Source of the DNA: Urechis unicinctus
Lineage: Eukaryota > Annelida > Polychaeta > Xenopneusta > Urechidae
Length of the DNA: 64,000 nt
NCBI GenBank assembly: GCA_034190875.2
Contig: CM067351.1
Coordinates: 9,142,500 to 9,206,499, forward strand
Reading direction: 5' to 3'
Shown here piece after piece: positions 51,875 to 63,690 of the stretch (position 1 is the stretch's first letter; each line of letters starts with the position of its first letter). The position numbers were made by a program, and so were the translations under genes. Below the pieces are notes generated by a model. The model was not told the origin of the DNA. It saw nothing but the letters and a program-made list of their open reading frames with translations, and searched no databases.

Positions 51875-53505
51875 CAGGGCTCGAAATTAGCACCCGCCCG
51901 CCCGCCACTGGTGGGTGAAATTGCTGTCGGGCGGGTTAAGCATGCATTACTAGCCACCCAGCTGGCGGGTAGATTTTTTTCCCCTGCAAACACTTCGCGC
52001 CCATTTTATTCCTACAGACCAACGACAGGTTTTATCACCTTGATAGAGGGAGTGTAGAAGCATCTCCCGTTTTGGTTCGAAACAGCTACCCCATTTTATA
52101 ACAACAGTAACGGGGCTCGCTTGATTAAGCGCCGATTAAACCATAGACCCGATATAGACATAATATAAGAAAGATTCCCGGCTGTATACTATCATATTTT
52201 ACATACTTACATGTATTGACCAATAGTATATAAACTGAAAGTAAACTGTTAAATAAACCGATGGCATAGATAGGCTGACAGAACACGTTACACAACTAAC
52301 ATGCCTCGATTGTTTGCGAACATTTTATACATAGATCAGTGATCACCTGGCTGCAAGGTATCTGGCATGGGAAGACAAGAACATGGGTGTTTTATTTGTC
52401 TCTTCACAGTCAACAACTTTAAGCATTAGCTATTTCAATTTCTGCTGCGTCTAGATGGAAATATGCAAGAGACAGCAAGAGACAACAACAACCCACCCCA
52501 CTCCCTCCCGAGCCATCTAACTGACCTGAATAAGTTGAACGGTTGCTTGGCAGCAACAAATTAACCAGACACCCCATTTCCTGCCTGTTGGCAAATTTTA
52601 CATAACCGCTTTCCCATCACGTAAAGGCATTGATTCTATTAACCATGTCTGATTGGTAATTAATACGAATTGCGATAAAGGCTAGTGTATGCATTCTATG
52701 GGCTCATATGTTATGCAGAAAAGCGGAATGCACACATACAATGGCATTTGCAATGATTATGAAGAATCGTAATAACCACAACAAAACAAACTTCATGCAA
52801 CACTGAAAGAAGGCAAGTCAACTCTTCTCGTGCTAGTAATATCTTAAGGGACTGGCTTATCTGCTGTGTAAGACGCAACAGAAAGACGTAACATCACTCA
52901 TGCGTTTTGGATGTTTTCTTCGCGCGCGCATGGGTGACTTTTTTCCGCTTCTTCTTGTTTAGTAATTGCAGTGCGCTCTATTGCATTGAGTGTGTGTGCA
53001 TTGAACGATAGGCCCACCAACAGTTATATGACTTACGTAACGTCATGCGCTAGTGACTTTTCGTTTTGGGTTGCTTGTGAGCTGTCTTCTACTCGTCGGT
53101 AAGCAAGCGTATATAACGGCCAGCGATGTTTTATAATAGTTTGAAGGTGTCTATGTGGCGTTATGTTCACCGTAATAAACCATCGTTGCTTAGGAATCGC
53201 CAATTTGAAGAGGATGAAAAAAGCTGTGAGAGCACTGCATGAAAAAGAGTAGCGCTGCAGACGCTGGAATCCTGTCTGGTTTATATAGTGAAAGAAGAGA
53301 AAATTGTGTCTTTGACTGAATTGAATAAATGCCTGCTTTTAGAATTTTAGAATGACATGTTGTGTCGGTAAATATTGAAATAAATGTTGCAATTATAAAA
53401 AAATGAAAAAACAATAAAAGTGTGTTATACATGTGTTTTTACCATTATTTATAACTGAAACTTTCCCGCTTGACCGGTGAAGAATCTGGCTAATTTCGGG
53501 CCCTG
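51875..53505. mobile_element. Non-autonomous hAT-like DNA transposon
   Basis: The ends are inverted: CAGGGCTCGAAATTAGC (51875-51891) and its reverse complement GCTAATTTCGGGCCCTG (53489-53505), one mismatch in 17. CAGGG ends suggest the hAT superfamily. Just inside the left end lie GC-rich inverted motifs ('cccgcccgccactggtgggt', 'cgggcggg', 'gctggcgggt') that could form a hairpin. The interior (1.6 kb) has no transposase frame. It does hold a CpG-bearing stretch with TTACGTAACGTCA (53033-53045), a donor-like 'cggtaagc', a short frame ending 'RQFEEDEKSCESTA' stop near 53223, and several AATAAA-like signals to 53420, so it may be an internal-deletion derivative keeping gene ends. The expected 8-bp target duplication is not visible (atggtata against gtgttcaa). 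Confidence 0.65.
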
Positions 53506-54129
53506 GTGTTCAACAAAAAACAAAGTCGTGATATAACATTCTTGTTTCTCGTAAAATAGCTAGTAATAAATGTCGATAAATCACCAGCATTTTCATAACT
53601 GACAATGCATTCTGACGAATGAAAAAAGTGGACAGATATATTATGTGCACTTATATTGTTTGCATAAAGATGATTTCCGCCACCTCATTCTTGATAGTGC
53701 TTTTGACATCTTGGATTAGATTTCACGTCATTGCTTTCCAATAGAGAGATGTGAATCCGTAGCACATGAAGATAAATAACTTCGTTACAACACATGGCTC
53801 ATATCCTCTCATGAATCTATGAAGTAATAAATGGGGAGAACTGTCAAGCCTGTGAATTTTGACACACATAGTGCAATGCCGAAGATTGTTGCAAAGGAGA
53901 GCAAAGTCATCAGTCAAATATCAGTAATCCAAAAGATCTTGGCTTGTCTCGAGAGACAAAGTAAACAATTATTAGGGAATAAAATTATTCATCTTCACAT
54001 ATTTCTGACCAATACAAAGACTGCAGATAGAGGGCACATCTGTGACATATAGTTACACCACAGAGTGGTACATAGTGTTATCTTATCATTTCCTGTTGAA
54101 AATATATATTTTGCTAATGATATATGCGT
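53506..54129. other. Stretch without recognised content
   Basis: Flank of the hAT-like element. A short frame at 53831-54052 is unsupported. I could not align this part with another copy. Confidence 0.35.
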
Positions 54130-54310
54130 TTTGCACATAATATCATGCCAAAGAGCATCCACACTAGCGGAGCGGGTTATAGGTTCGCCGGAAAACTCAT
54201 CATGTAAGTAGATAGACGTAGGTTTACATAGATTGAAGACACCTCATGCTGTGATAAATCGATTAAATTGTAGCAACATCATGCATAGCATAAGCATTTG
54301 TGAACGTTAT
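54130..54310 (+). repeat. Module R, 3' half
   Basis: Includes 'gcatccacactagcggagcg', 'gggttataggttcgccgg', 'gaagacacctcatgctgtga' and 'gtagcaacatcatgcat'. It begins at the 'gttttgcacataat' point of the module. Confidence 0.7.
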
Positions 54311-54889
54311 CGCTTAATCGCGGAATAGTGCCGGCAGCTAGTATCTCCTATGCGACTGGAAAATACAAATACTAAAACTGGTTTGACTAGAATTGACATT
54401 CCCTATGAACGAAACACTCCCCTTACCCCCTCAAAAGCACCTTATGTAAATTGTAGTACTCACATGATCAACTCCATGTTATTATTGTGTCCATCATAAA
54501 ATTATGATGTGACAAGGCTAACACGACATACAGTAATGATAAGTGGCCTTAGAGCACCAGCTGTACTCATTGTGCGACGGAATAACACACAATTTACATT
54601 AATGGTCAAAAATGTTATGCGAGCCATTCCATAGAATGTAATGAATATTATGTATTGCCAGGGAGGAGATTTGATGTTTCACGACCTTATGTATTTTTTT
54701 CGTCTTTCCAAACGGTATTTGGACCATTTCATACAAACCCTCAATAAAACAAAATATGGCTATGTGCACCGACTTTTCCAGATGTGGTGAAGCATATTTA
54801 CCATGTCAGACTGCATTTATGCAGTGCTCAGTCACTTCTCCTGAATGCGTTCATCACCGGGCTTCGGTGCCCGGAGCACGTGATAATTA

Positions 54890-55080
54890 CAGTTCAGTCC
54901 CACTTATTTGTGATGGCGCCAGTGAGTATAATGGAAAGTTGAGATGGTTTCCCATTTATGTGGCGCCGACAGAGGCACTCAAGTCACTACTGCTGAATCA
55001 CAAATAAGCTGAGGACCACATCGGAACTAGATATTGGACTTGTTTGATGTCTTACATAGCTATTGTAATGAATGCGTTGG
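54890..55080 (+). repeat. GGCGCC-paired block, copy 4
   Basis: Holds 'atttgtgatggcgccagtga', then 'gttgagatggtttcccattt' and 'atgtggcgccgacagaggca' with 'actcaagtcac'. The second palindrome keeps its GGCGCC while the surroundings drift. Confidence 0.65.
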
Positions 55081-56250
55081 ACTAGTTAAGCACGTGAACA
55101 GACATGTGGCATAGCGTGTTCATAACACAGCCACTTGACCCCCAATGCCCACTACAACAGCAATATTCTTCGAGCGACTGCATGACATTCACTACCGATG
55201 TGTCGCTCCGAAAAAGTCCATAATCAATTTAGTTTTTACCTTTAATATGTTTTGGATGTCTGATACGAACGGTTGGCTTCCTTCTCATGGTGGTATGATA
55301 TTAAAAACGGATGGGGATGATGACATATATATGTGAACGTGAGCTACAGAAAGCCGAATGACAAACGGACAAGAATATCAGTGCAACGATAGATCCAATG
55401 CGGCTTATGTGTATTCCGAATGATGAATGGACACCAAATGTCCGAGAACAAGTCAAATGGTCACTTGACAAATATCCATTGCCTACGAACGGGTTAAGAA
55501 ACCTACTCCACAAGATCGTTAGTCCAAATTAACGGCATTGAGCAATCAAGTCAGGTACTGTAACCAAGATGGCTAAATGCAAATTACATCGAATGCATAA
55601 AAGTCAGCATATGCAACTTTAGGGACAACAAACAGCTAAGATCTTGTTCTAGTTGACCTAACTTATTCAACTGCTTTTGCATTGTAAAACACATAAAGAT
55701 ATTCATCCGCTGTATAACATTATCAATGCCGTAGCTACCCGACCCCGCGTAGACCTCATTAACTACTCCATCTTGTGGCCCCATTTCCTTAACAATAACA
55801 GGGTGGATGGGGCTTGTAACAGCCATAGCTTGAAGTATTTGTCTGCTGCATTAATATGGACATTATTTGCCTGGGACGAGCCAAGGAAACATGAAAGTCA
55901 AAGAACTAAGTCTTTGTTACTTCCAAGCCAAATATCACGCATTACGCTTTATAAGATCATGACTGGCTGACGGGATCATAAACCTCAACCAATTAAAAGC
56001 CATACTGTGTGGATGGGATTCCGCGCCTCAAAACTGCATTGCGTGTCAGCAATATTGGCCCTACATGAAGATGAATAACATAGATAACAGATGAATGATG
56101 CATAGTTACACCACTATGCGTATTGCCATCTAATAATTTCCAGATGACAAAAAATATATTGCACGTTTACAAATCGCGTGTACAATCACTTCGTCAAGAT
56201 GCCAATCATTTGTAAAGCGTGGAGGTTTATAGTAAGCTCGCCATACTATT
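55081..56250. other. Stretch without recognised content
   Basis: Several short frames on both strands (for example 55677-55970, 97 aa, and 55584-55826 on the - strand) overlap one another and match nothing I know. Confidence 0.35.
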
Positions 56251-56519
56251 TGATACCAAGATAAACTTCAGCTTGAACAAAGCATGTACGATAACGAATT
56301 ACTGCAGAGTGTCTCGAATAAATGCGATACACAGATCTGAAATCGATAGTGTCTAATGCATTAATATTCATGTATATATTATCGCAACAACACTCGGTTC
56401 TTTATAAAAACGCGCATTATGTGTGTCTTATGTCCATGCCAGAAACTTTAGTCATACAAATCGCCTACTGATTAGGCATAGCTATCCTTAGATTTCGGCA
56501 GTGCTCAAATACATTATGC

Positions 56520-56850
56520 TCAGAATATCGGTAAACAGGGATCGACATATCTATTATCATCCAGGACCAATACACCTCTAATAATTGAAAACTAAGTGAA
56601 GCACGAGTGGTCCAGGACATGGCGAAAGGACTATAAACTGTAGCATCTTTGACCTCAAAAGCTAATGCAACGTGCGTTTTACACACATTATTATGCCAGA
56701 GTACATCCATACTAGTGGAGCGGGTTATAGGTTTGCAGAGAAAACCCATCATATTGTTAAATGGACGTAGGTTTTCTATATTAAAGACACCTCATACAGC
56801 AATAAATCGCTTAAATAGCTAAACATAATGCAAAATATCATCACGCGCTT
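56520..56850 (+). repeat. Module R, complete copy
   Basis: The best full-length example: 'aacagggatcgacatatcta', 'tcatccaggaccaataca', 'gaagcacgagtggtccagga', 'tttgacctcaaaagctaatg', 'catactagtggagcgggtta', 'aaacccatcatattg' and 'agacacctcatacagcaata' all occur in order. It is preceded by a diverged 'gatgcgatacacagatctga' stretch like those upstream of R at 35430, 43440 and 61210. Confidence 0.8.
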
Positions 56851-57301
56851 GCATTTGTTTTCGTTGACATTGTAGATCCCAATAAAACACAATTTTTCGC
56901 CTCCCTGGTCGCTAATAGAGCATTAGTAACGCATCATATATCCCCTTTTCTATCTTGCTGGTGACGTAATTGGTCTCGTTAAGTAACCCAAATAGCTCGG
57001 AACAGGCAATGCGGATATTTGGACCTCGGTTTAATGACCCCACAATTGACTGTACGTGTGTTAGGGGACGTAAACCGCAAACAAATGTTTTAAGATGGCT
57101 AAATGACCATCGTAATGACGCCAAAGCCAGTGACACCCACTTCTGGGCAAACTAATGTATTGTGCCCTGGTTTAACACATCCGAATGAATCCATTTAGCA
57201 GTTAGGATTAGATATTCAATGTGTTCAGCATCTAGGAATCGCTACCACATAACCGTTAACGAATCCATATTTCCTCGGGAGGCACGCTGTGTTCATCGTT
57301 T
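56851..57301. other. Stretch without recognised content
   Basis: The small frame 56970-57155 (61 aa, ending in TAA) reads like protein in places ('TNVLRWLNDHRND') but I recognise no family and see no second copy. Confidence 0.3.
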
Positions 57302-57643
57302 ATGCCCTTATCTAATGCTTATGCGCTGCATCTGATGATTGTCCATGACTCGATATTGAAGTCTATTGGCGACGTGAAGCACAATGTAGGAAGTTATCTT
57401 AATGCGTCTATCCGCATTATTGAGTTGAATCAATTGCAATATTTATTATACAATTGTCAGCTTGATGAATTTTCCGGTCTTGTGTTGACCCATCGAAAAC
57501 AGTTCGCCTCTAACAGCGTCCGAGCCGTTTACTATCCTCGATCGTTTAACAAAGAGTTTATAGCAGCCCAAAAGAGTTCACGCTGTATGGTGACAATAAA
57601 ATTACATAAAATACACACCCAATTTCAGTCGATGATACCATGA
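57302..57643 (+). CDS. Unrecognised 113-aa open frame, probably a remnant
   Basis: The start is an ATG at 57302; the middle (RKQFAS-x-SV, then Y-x-P-x-SF) is in the same phase as the frame at 7285-7677. The N-terminal part has 'IVHDSILKSIGDVKH', faintly like the GDS/HDS block of the SGNH-hydrolase domain carried in ORF1 of some invertebrate LINEs; since the related frame at 7285 lies just upstream of a LINE fragment, the two may be remnants of that element's first protein. This is a weak inference from one motif. The frame ends soon after the shared region. Confidence 0.2.
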   Translation: MPLSNAYALHLMIVHDSILKSIGDVKHNVGSYLNASIRIIELNQLQYLLYNCQLDEFSGLVLTHRKQFASNSVRAVYYPRSFNKEFIAAQKSSRCMVTIKLHKIHTQFQSMIP

Positions 57644-58478
57644 AATCAAAAGCCAACTGGACTGTTACTCGCCAACTTCATAGTGTATAATAATGTCTTC
57701 AAGAACCTGAGAACTGGACCATTGCTTTTAAGAAACCTGTTTACGAATATATATTATAATTGCCGATATTGGATTCCTGTGCGTCAAACCATAATGGACA
57801 AACATCATGCATCCATAGAGGGCAGGATAATGCAGGGACAAATCAGAAAATATATTTTAAGATCCCACTAACATTCTGCCACAAAATGCGATTATAACTA
57901 CTGCTTGACTGATTATCGTTATTGCTCAGAGGGCAGTCAATTGTCCTTTGCCCATTATCGCACTCTGTTCAAAACGCGTACAAACCAATCGTTTTGGATG
58001 CCAGAATCGGCTAATGATATCTTATATATAATTAAACTATGCAGCAAGTTTGAAATATGCTTCTGATTTGGCAGAAACCCCCAGAACAAGTAATTGTTGA
58101 GTATATGTTTTTATGTGTTGCGAAGTGTTTTTAATGAGCTGAAAGGCCTCTGCAATAGACTTTACTAGAAACGAGCAGCAGGCAAATAACATAGTAGATT
58201 AATAAGAACATAGACAACAGCGAGGTTCATTCCTCCTCGTGTTTTGATAGATGAATCTTTATTTCCCCCTTTATCTTTATAGCTCATCTGAGGCCATTGG
58301 TGATTGTACTATTTGGGCGAATTAGTTATGCATGGTTTAATGACCAATCGCTACAAATCGCTATTATAATCTACCAGAAAGTTGTAACTCGCACCAACTT
58401 TGCATGTCGTTTACAATTGGTACGTTCTTAGGGCTCCTTCAAGTCTAATGGATGTTAATAATGTACGTGAAAAACTAT

Positions 58479-58861
58479 GATAAGCTAAGTACGAGCCGGT
58501 TCCCGTGGCATAGTGGTAAACTGTGTCTCCTATGGACCCACAGGGTGTGGGTTCGATACCAAGGTGTGTAAACCTGACTGGTTCACTGTGACTCGGATAA
58601 TCACGTTAAATGGCAGTCCCATCTCTGAAAGGGGATGCACCTGACCCGGTAGCTCAATAGTACCGCGCTGGACCTTCGTCCCAGCGGTGTGGGTTTCTCA
58701 GTTCGGTCTGAGCGACGGGTTTGTGCCAAGTGGGCCCTGATATTTAAGGGGAGATGTCCAAGCATCGCAAAACCCTCATCTATCATCGTCGCGATATCAC
58801 ATCGTTGTTGCAAGTGACATTAAACCCCAATATTGCCATTAGCATTACGATAAGCTAACTG
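58479..58861 (+). mobile_element. Dimeric tRNA-derived SINE, copy 2
   Basis: Paralogue of 40441-40822, duplicated with its flanks and not an independent insertion. A box TGGCATAGTGG (58506-58516) matches the polymerase III consensus better than copy 1, and the B box GGTTCGATACC (58550-58560) is identical. The second tRNA-like part reads 'cccggtagctcaatagtacc'. The right target duplication 'gataagctaactg' (58849-58861) is intact; the left (58479-58491, 'gataagctaagta') has decayed at its end. Confidence 0.85.
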
Positions 58862-59644
58862 AGTTTGCTTCTCCTCATAACTAATTATACATGCTATTAT
58901 ATGTGTGCTACAGGGAGCGGTAAAGAGTAGCGTCACCTCTGTTTCAACGCACAAACCACACGAGTTGATGGTTGAATAGCTGGGTCTATTGCAGTATATC
59001 ATGAACTCAGCTATATATATGACTGAACCATAACGACCTATTCCGATGCACCATGGAGTGGGACGAAATAATCCAATATTCATCTATCAATGTTGTGTAA
59101 TTATTCAGCCATCGAACTATTCCCATGCTATAAGATATACCAACGACCCCATGTGAATAACCCATTGAACCACAATAATTGTATAACAAGCAAGGTTTTG
59201 TAGCTGGACAAATATCTCATCACAAGACATGCGTTGCACTTAAATGATTCCGCAGAACAGCATCCACTTTGTCGTTGAGCTTACGTCAAATACACGCGGG
59301 AACTCTTGCCCCCAACATTGATAGGATTTTCTGGTTACGAATGCAGATTTGTGTCATGTTTAAATGATAACAAGAAACCAAGTCGCTCCTCACCATCCCA
59401 CTTAGATGTGCTTGAATTGCGACCCATTTGTTTCAAATACATATTTCAAATAAAACCCCAATGTGTCATCGATACACATGAAGTAAACATATCTTATTTA
59501 TAAGGAACAAACCCAATGGATGGGGTTCAATGTCCCCGTCAACACACATCGTCAAACGAATTTCTAACAGAGGAATGAGCATCGATAACTTTCACTAACG
59601 CATCAAACCATTAGCTGCAGGGTTTAGGTGAACTAGAATGGTTA

Positions 59645-59960
59645 CATTTATTTTGACCCATGATCAGTAAGCCCACGATAATTGAAAACCAAATGAAGCA
59701 TGAGCGGTCCCAAACATGGCGAGCATAACCGCAGAGGATTACAAACTGCAGAATTTTCTACCGTCCTATATTATTTTACTAGAAGGTATCCATGTTACTG
59801 GTGTGGATTATTAGGATCTTGAACAGCCCATCGTAATGGTAGCTTAATGTTAGTATAGAAAGATAACATGCTGAGTTTAATCGACGTACGTACTTATTGT
59901 AGCAGAATGTATCATTGCATTAACAGCTCGCCCTTGAAAATGCTGATAACGCAATATTGA
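59645..59960 (+). repeat. Module R in C2, first
   Basis: Paralogue of 41640-42000. Contains 'ttgaaaaccaaatgaagcat' and 'gtgtggattattaggatct'. Confidence 0.75.
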
Positions 59961-61589
59961 TATCACCTTATTTCGCGCTGTTAAGCTCTTTCTTGGTGTT
60001 CATTGGGTTTACATTAACACTTAGTCTCTCCGTTATAATGCAGATTTTGGAATTACAATGCCTGTGGCCTTTATTGTTCGCCAAATCATGATGATTGAAT
60101 TCCGCACTTAAGCTGTGGGTCTTAATGCAAGCACTAACCACCATATTATGGTCTGTACGGGAAGCGATATTTCAATGTCATGTAACGTCAAGTGATGGTG
60201 ATTGACCTGACAACATCAGCTGTAATCATGTTTTCATGAAATGTGTCTATTTCGGCTGCAGACTTAGACAATATCAGGCCAACTTAAAATTTTCATTCAT
60301 GCATCGTCCTGTTATTCCTGCCAAATAGGCAATCATTTGAGACGCCAAGTGGCGGCGAATCTGTTATATATTGGATCTTGAGCAGCTGTTCAATTAGTGA
60401 CGTGACGCCATTGGCAATTGAGACATGGATGTTGAATCACAAATAAGCACTTTCAGCTTGATTGCTTTCCTGACTAACGAAAACAATCATGCGATAAAGC
60501 AATGATAAACACTCATATTTTTTCCATTACAATTGAATAATGCCGCTGACATTAAAAGCATTATCGATATTCTCCACTTGTGATAGTTGCTCTCAAACCA
60601 AAGCACTCGAATGAGAAATGGGACATAATTTGTTTGCAGATCCTAAGTTTGTTATCTGTATTCAAACCGAGGGTCATCAATAGGAGATGATATATTCCCT
60701 AAATGTTTTGACATTACATATGTATGTTACCTCTCTTAAGATAGCATGATTTAAAAAAATATTAATCAACAAAGTTTCTGATTATGCATGCAGAAGGAAT
60801 AAACAGTCACCATGTAAAATGCCGAAACTATTGTTGGAATGAACATGATATTAGTCCAATTTTATGAGATTGCCTTCGAATACCGCTTATCAAATCGTCG
60901 GAATACAAAGGTGAATAACATCGTGGAAAAATATGACCAATCTGGATATGGCTGTCTGGTACAATGGGGTAGATAAAAAAACTCTCATTATTTCCCAGCT
61001 GTAAGCAGTCCACGCATTTTACCACGCATATCGCAATGTCACTGGTTATTGCATGCGCGAATAACGTCTTTATCGAACTAATAATCATCAAATAGGTTCA
61101 TTGTGTATCTTTCAAACATATCCAATCGCATAAAGATACGTGGGAGTATGCCTAGACACATGATGCATCACTTACACTCAGATTGCCATAACTATTTAAG
61201 CCTTGGCGACGAGCATATGATAGCCACTTACAGCTGCATTTTTGGAATAAGTGAGGCAATTGTACCTGAAATTCGACGTTGTTTGATGCAGAAATTCATC
61301 TGCTTTGCATAAAAGCTTGGCTAATATGTGTGTTTTGCAAACACGCACTGTTAAATGTATTCTTGCCAGATATTAACAAACATTGAATTGCCTGAGGAAA
61401 TAAAGTCCATGATAAGGGCTATTACACACCTCAGTTTTGATAGCCTTACAAAGGGTCGCACCAGCTACTATGCAGGACATTTCTCAGTAGCTTATTTAAC
61501 ACCCTTTATAGTCCTATGTCCACGTTTGAACATAGCTGATTAGGTAAGAACTCTCCTGGAAGTGCACCCATCAATTCTCACGAGGATAT

Positions 61590-61880
61590 AGGTAAACAAC
61601 TGACACCAAATTTACGATCAGCCAGGAGTCATTAAATCACGCCATTGTAACACTCAATGAAGAACGAATGGCCGTGAACCCACCAAACATTATCACAGAG
61701 AGAAGATAAACTGTAGTATATCTTGCTTCAAAAGCTGATGGTACATGTTTTGCCCATATGATAATAATTTAAAGTGAATAGATTGTTGATTTATATTGGT
61801 GCTCTGATTTATTTTCATACATTGAAGACACCTCATACTGTAATAAATTGATTAAATGGTGGCAACAAAATGTTCAATTT
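61590..61880 (+). repeat. Module R in C2, second
   Basis: Paralogue of 43795-44020. Keeps 'gaagacacctcatactgtaa', then 'taaattgattaaatggtg', which C1 has lost. Confidence 0.7.
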
Positions 61881-63474
61881 CACTATTTCTGTGAGAGAGA
61901 TATATATTTTCACAAATAAGCAGAGGAGATTTATATATCGGAATACGAGATGTTGGCATGGTGGGTGTCTTATGAAGCCGTTTTTTATGAATTCGCAAGA
62001 CTTAATGTGGAACATTTACTGACAAGTTATATATCACACATGAGATATATCATCGTAACTCGAAATGCAGCCAGTACTTCGTTTTCTTCGACAGAAATGG
62101 TTTATTCCCCACGTGTGTATGCGTAGCATTGATGACAAAGCTCCCTTCAGCAATGGACTGAAACACAACATTGTTTGTCATTAACATCGACAAACGGAAG
62201 TCTACAATTACTTATTACCCAAATTTAAAGGTTAATATAGCAGGCGAGGGATGATAACATTTGTTCATGCACATCCTCCATATTGAAGTCTTCTCGCGTC
62301 CTGTTGTGTTAATGTTTGTGGATTCATATCCATACGCTGTTCCAGGACTTGGCTGCAAAGCCACGTCAGTGGAATGTATGTCGAGGACGATATCACTGCG
62401 TAGCCGGACCGGAAACAGTAACCAGTCAGTACAAAAAGCTACGATTCTTGCTTGATTGTCCCATAATGATGGTACTGCATTCAATACAAACGTGTGTTAT
62501 CAGGCTAAATTATGTTATCTACTCTTTCAGGCCCTCATTTGTCCAACGGGTGATTCCTCATGAAGAGTGAAAGAATGGACAACTTCGATGACGAGCAAAC
62601 ATCATAGAAGCTCATAATATGCTTACAATCTCTTAAGCTGTTGCAGTTCATTCAATTTGCTTTGTATTGTGCTGGTATGCGGCAAGGACGACCACCATTA
62701 GAAGAGTTAACTTAATTCATTCATTTTACCCCAACAGCAATTTTGCAATATCATTCAAAAATCGGAAATCATGTTAGCCTATAATTTGCAATTATAATAA
62801 TTCATATATTTTGTAATTAATGGGTGCAGTACTTACCCGGGTCATTGATATATCTTCTGTTTTATTGCCTATTGCATCCCGAGATAGAACCCACGTTTAC
62901 GACACCGAAGGAAGAAGAGTCGGCCAGTGCAATTTAATGCACCATTTCCAGTCTCGATCTTGATGTCACTGTCATCATTTACTCCAACAACTTATGTATT
63001 GCAGCTATGCATAATAATACTCAACCACTACATCACCCTGAGATAGATGTAAACACCAAGATAGGTGTAGAGTTCATTTTCTATTCCTTCCTGTGATTCT
63101 CTCTTCTTCACGATAAGCAGTAATGTGGAAAAACAGAGAGTTATTTTTGGTTGAAATCTAAATACTTTAGGATGATTGTCAGCTAGGTTAATATGGCCGC
63201 CAGTTACCGTCATCCCCACACAGTTAAATGAATGCTTGACCAATGTTACGGTAATTCGGTTTTCATTTCCTCTTGACGATATAAACAACTTTGTCTAGGT
63301 TGCCATTGAAGTCAGAGCTCCATGGTAAGCGGCAATACATAACCAGGTTTTTACAACACAATAGCATGGCGTACAATATGCGTCTTTTTGTTTACAACCT
63401 TCCCCAATGAGGGAAGTCTGCATACATTGGCAAATCAACAGTTGACGGACGGCAGTACTCCAGACGACTACCCA

Positions 63475-63690
63475 GAGAATATCTGTAAACATGGCAAGCA
63501 TAACCATAGAGAGAGAATAAACTGAAGAATCTTTGACCTCAAAAGCGAATCCTACATGAATTATCAAGTCATCCATGAAAGTGGCAAGGATTATTGGTTT
63601 GCAGGGGAAGCAATCATATTGGAGTGTGAATATAGATTTTTGTAGACTTACGACATCTCATACTGCAATAATTATCGCATCATATCCACA
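63475..63690 (+). repeat. Module R in C2, third
   Basis: Paralogue of 45320-45640 with the 5' third deleted: 'aatatctgtaaac' joins directly to 'atggcaagcataaccataga'. Ends with 'gacatctcatactgcaataa'. Confidence 0.7.

Noticed and set aside
53190-53432. 80-aa frame on the - strand inside the hAT-like element
   Set aside because: It reads the AT-rich 3' part backwards (phenylalanine- and leucine-rich) and resembles no transposase.
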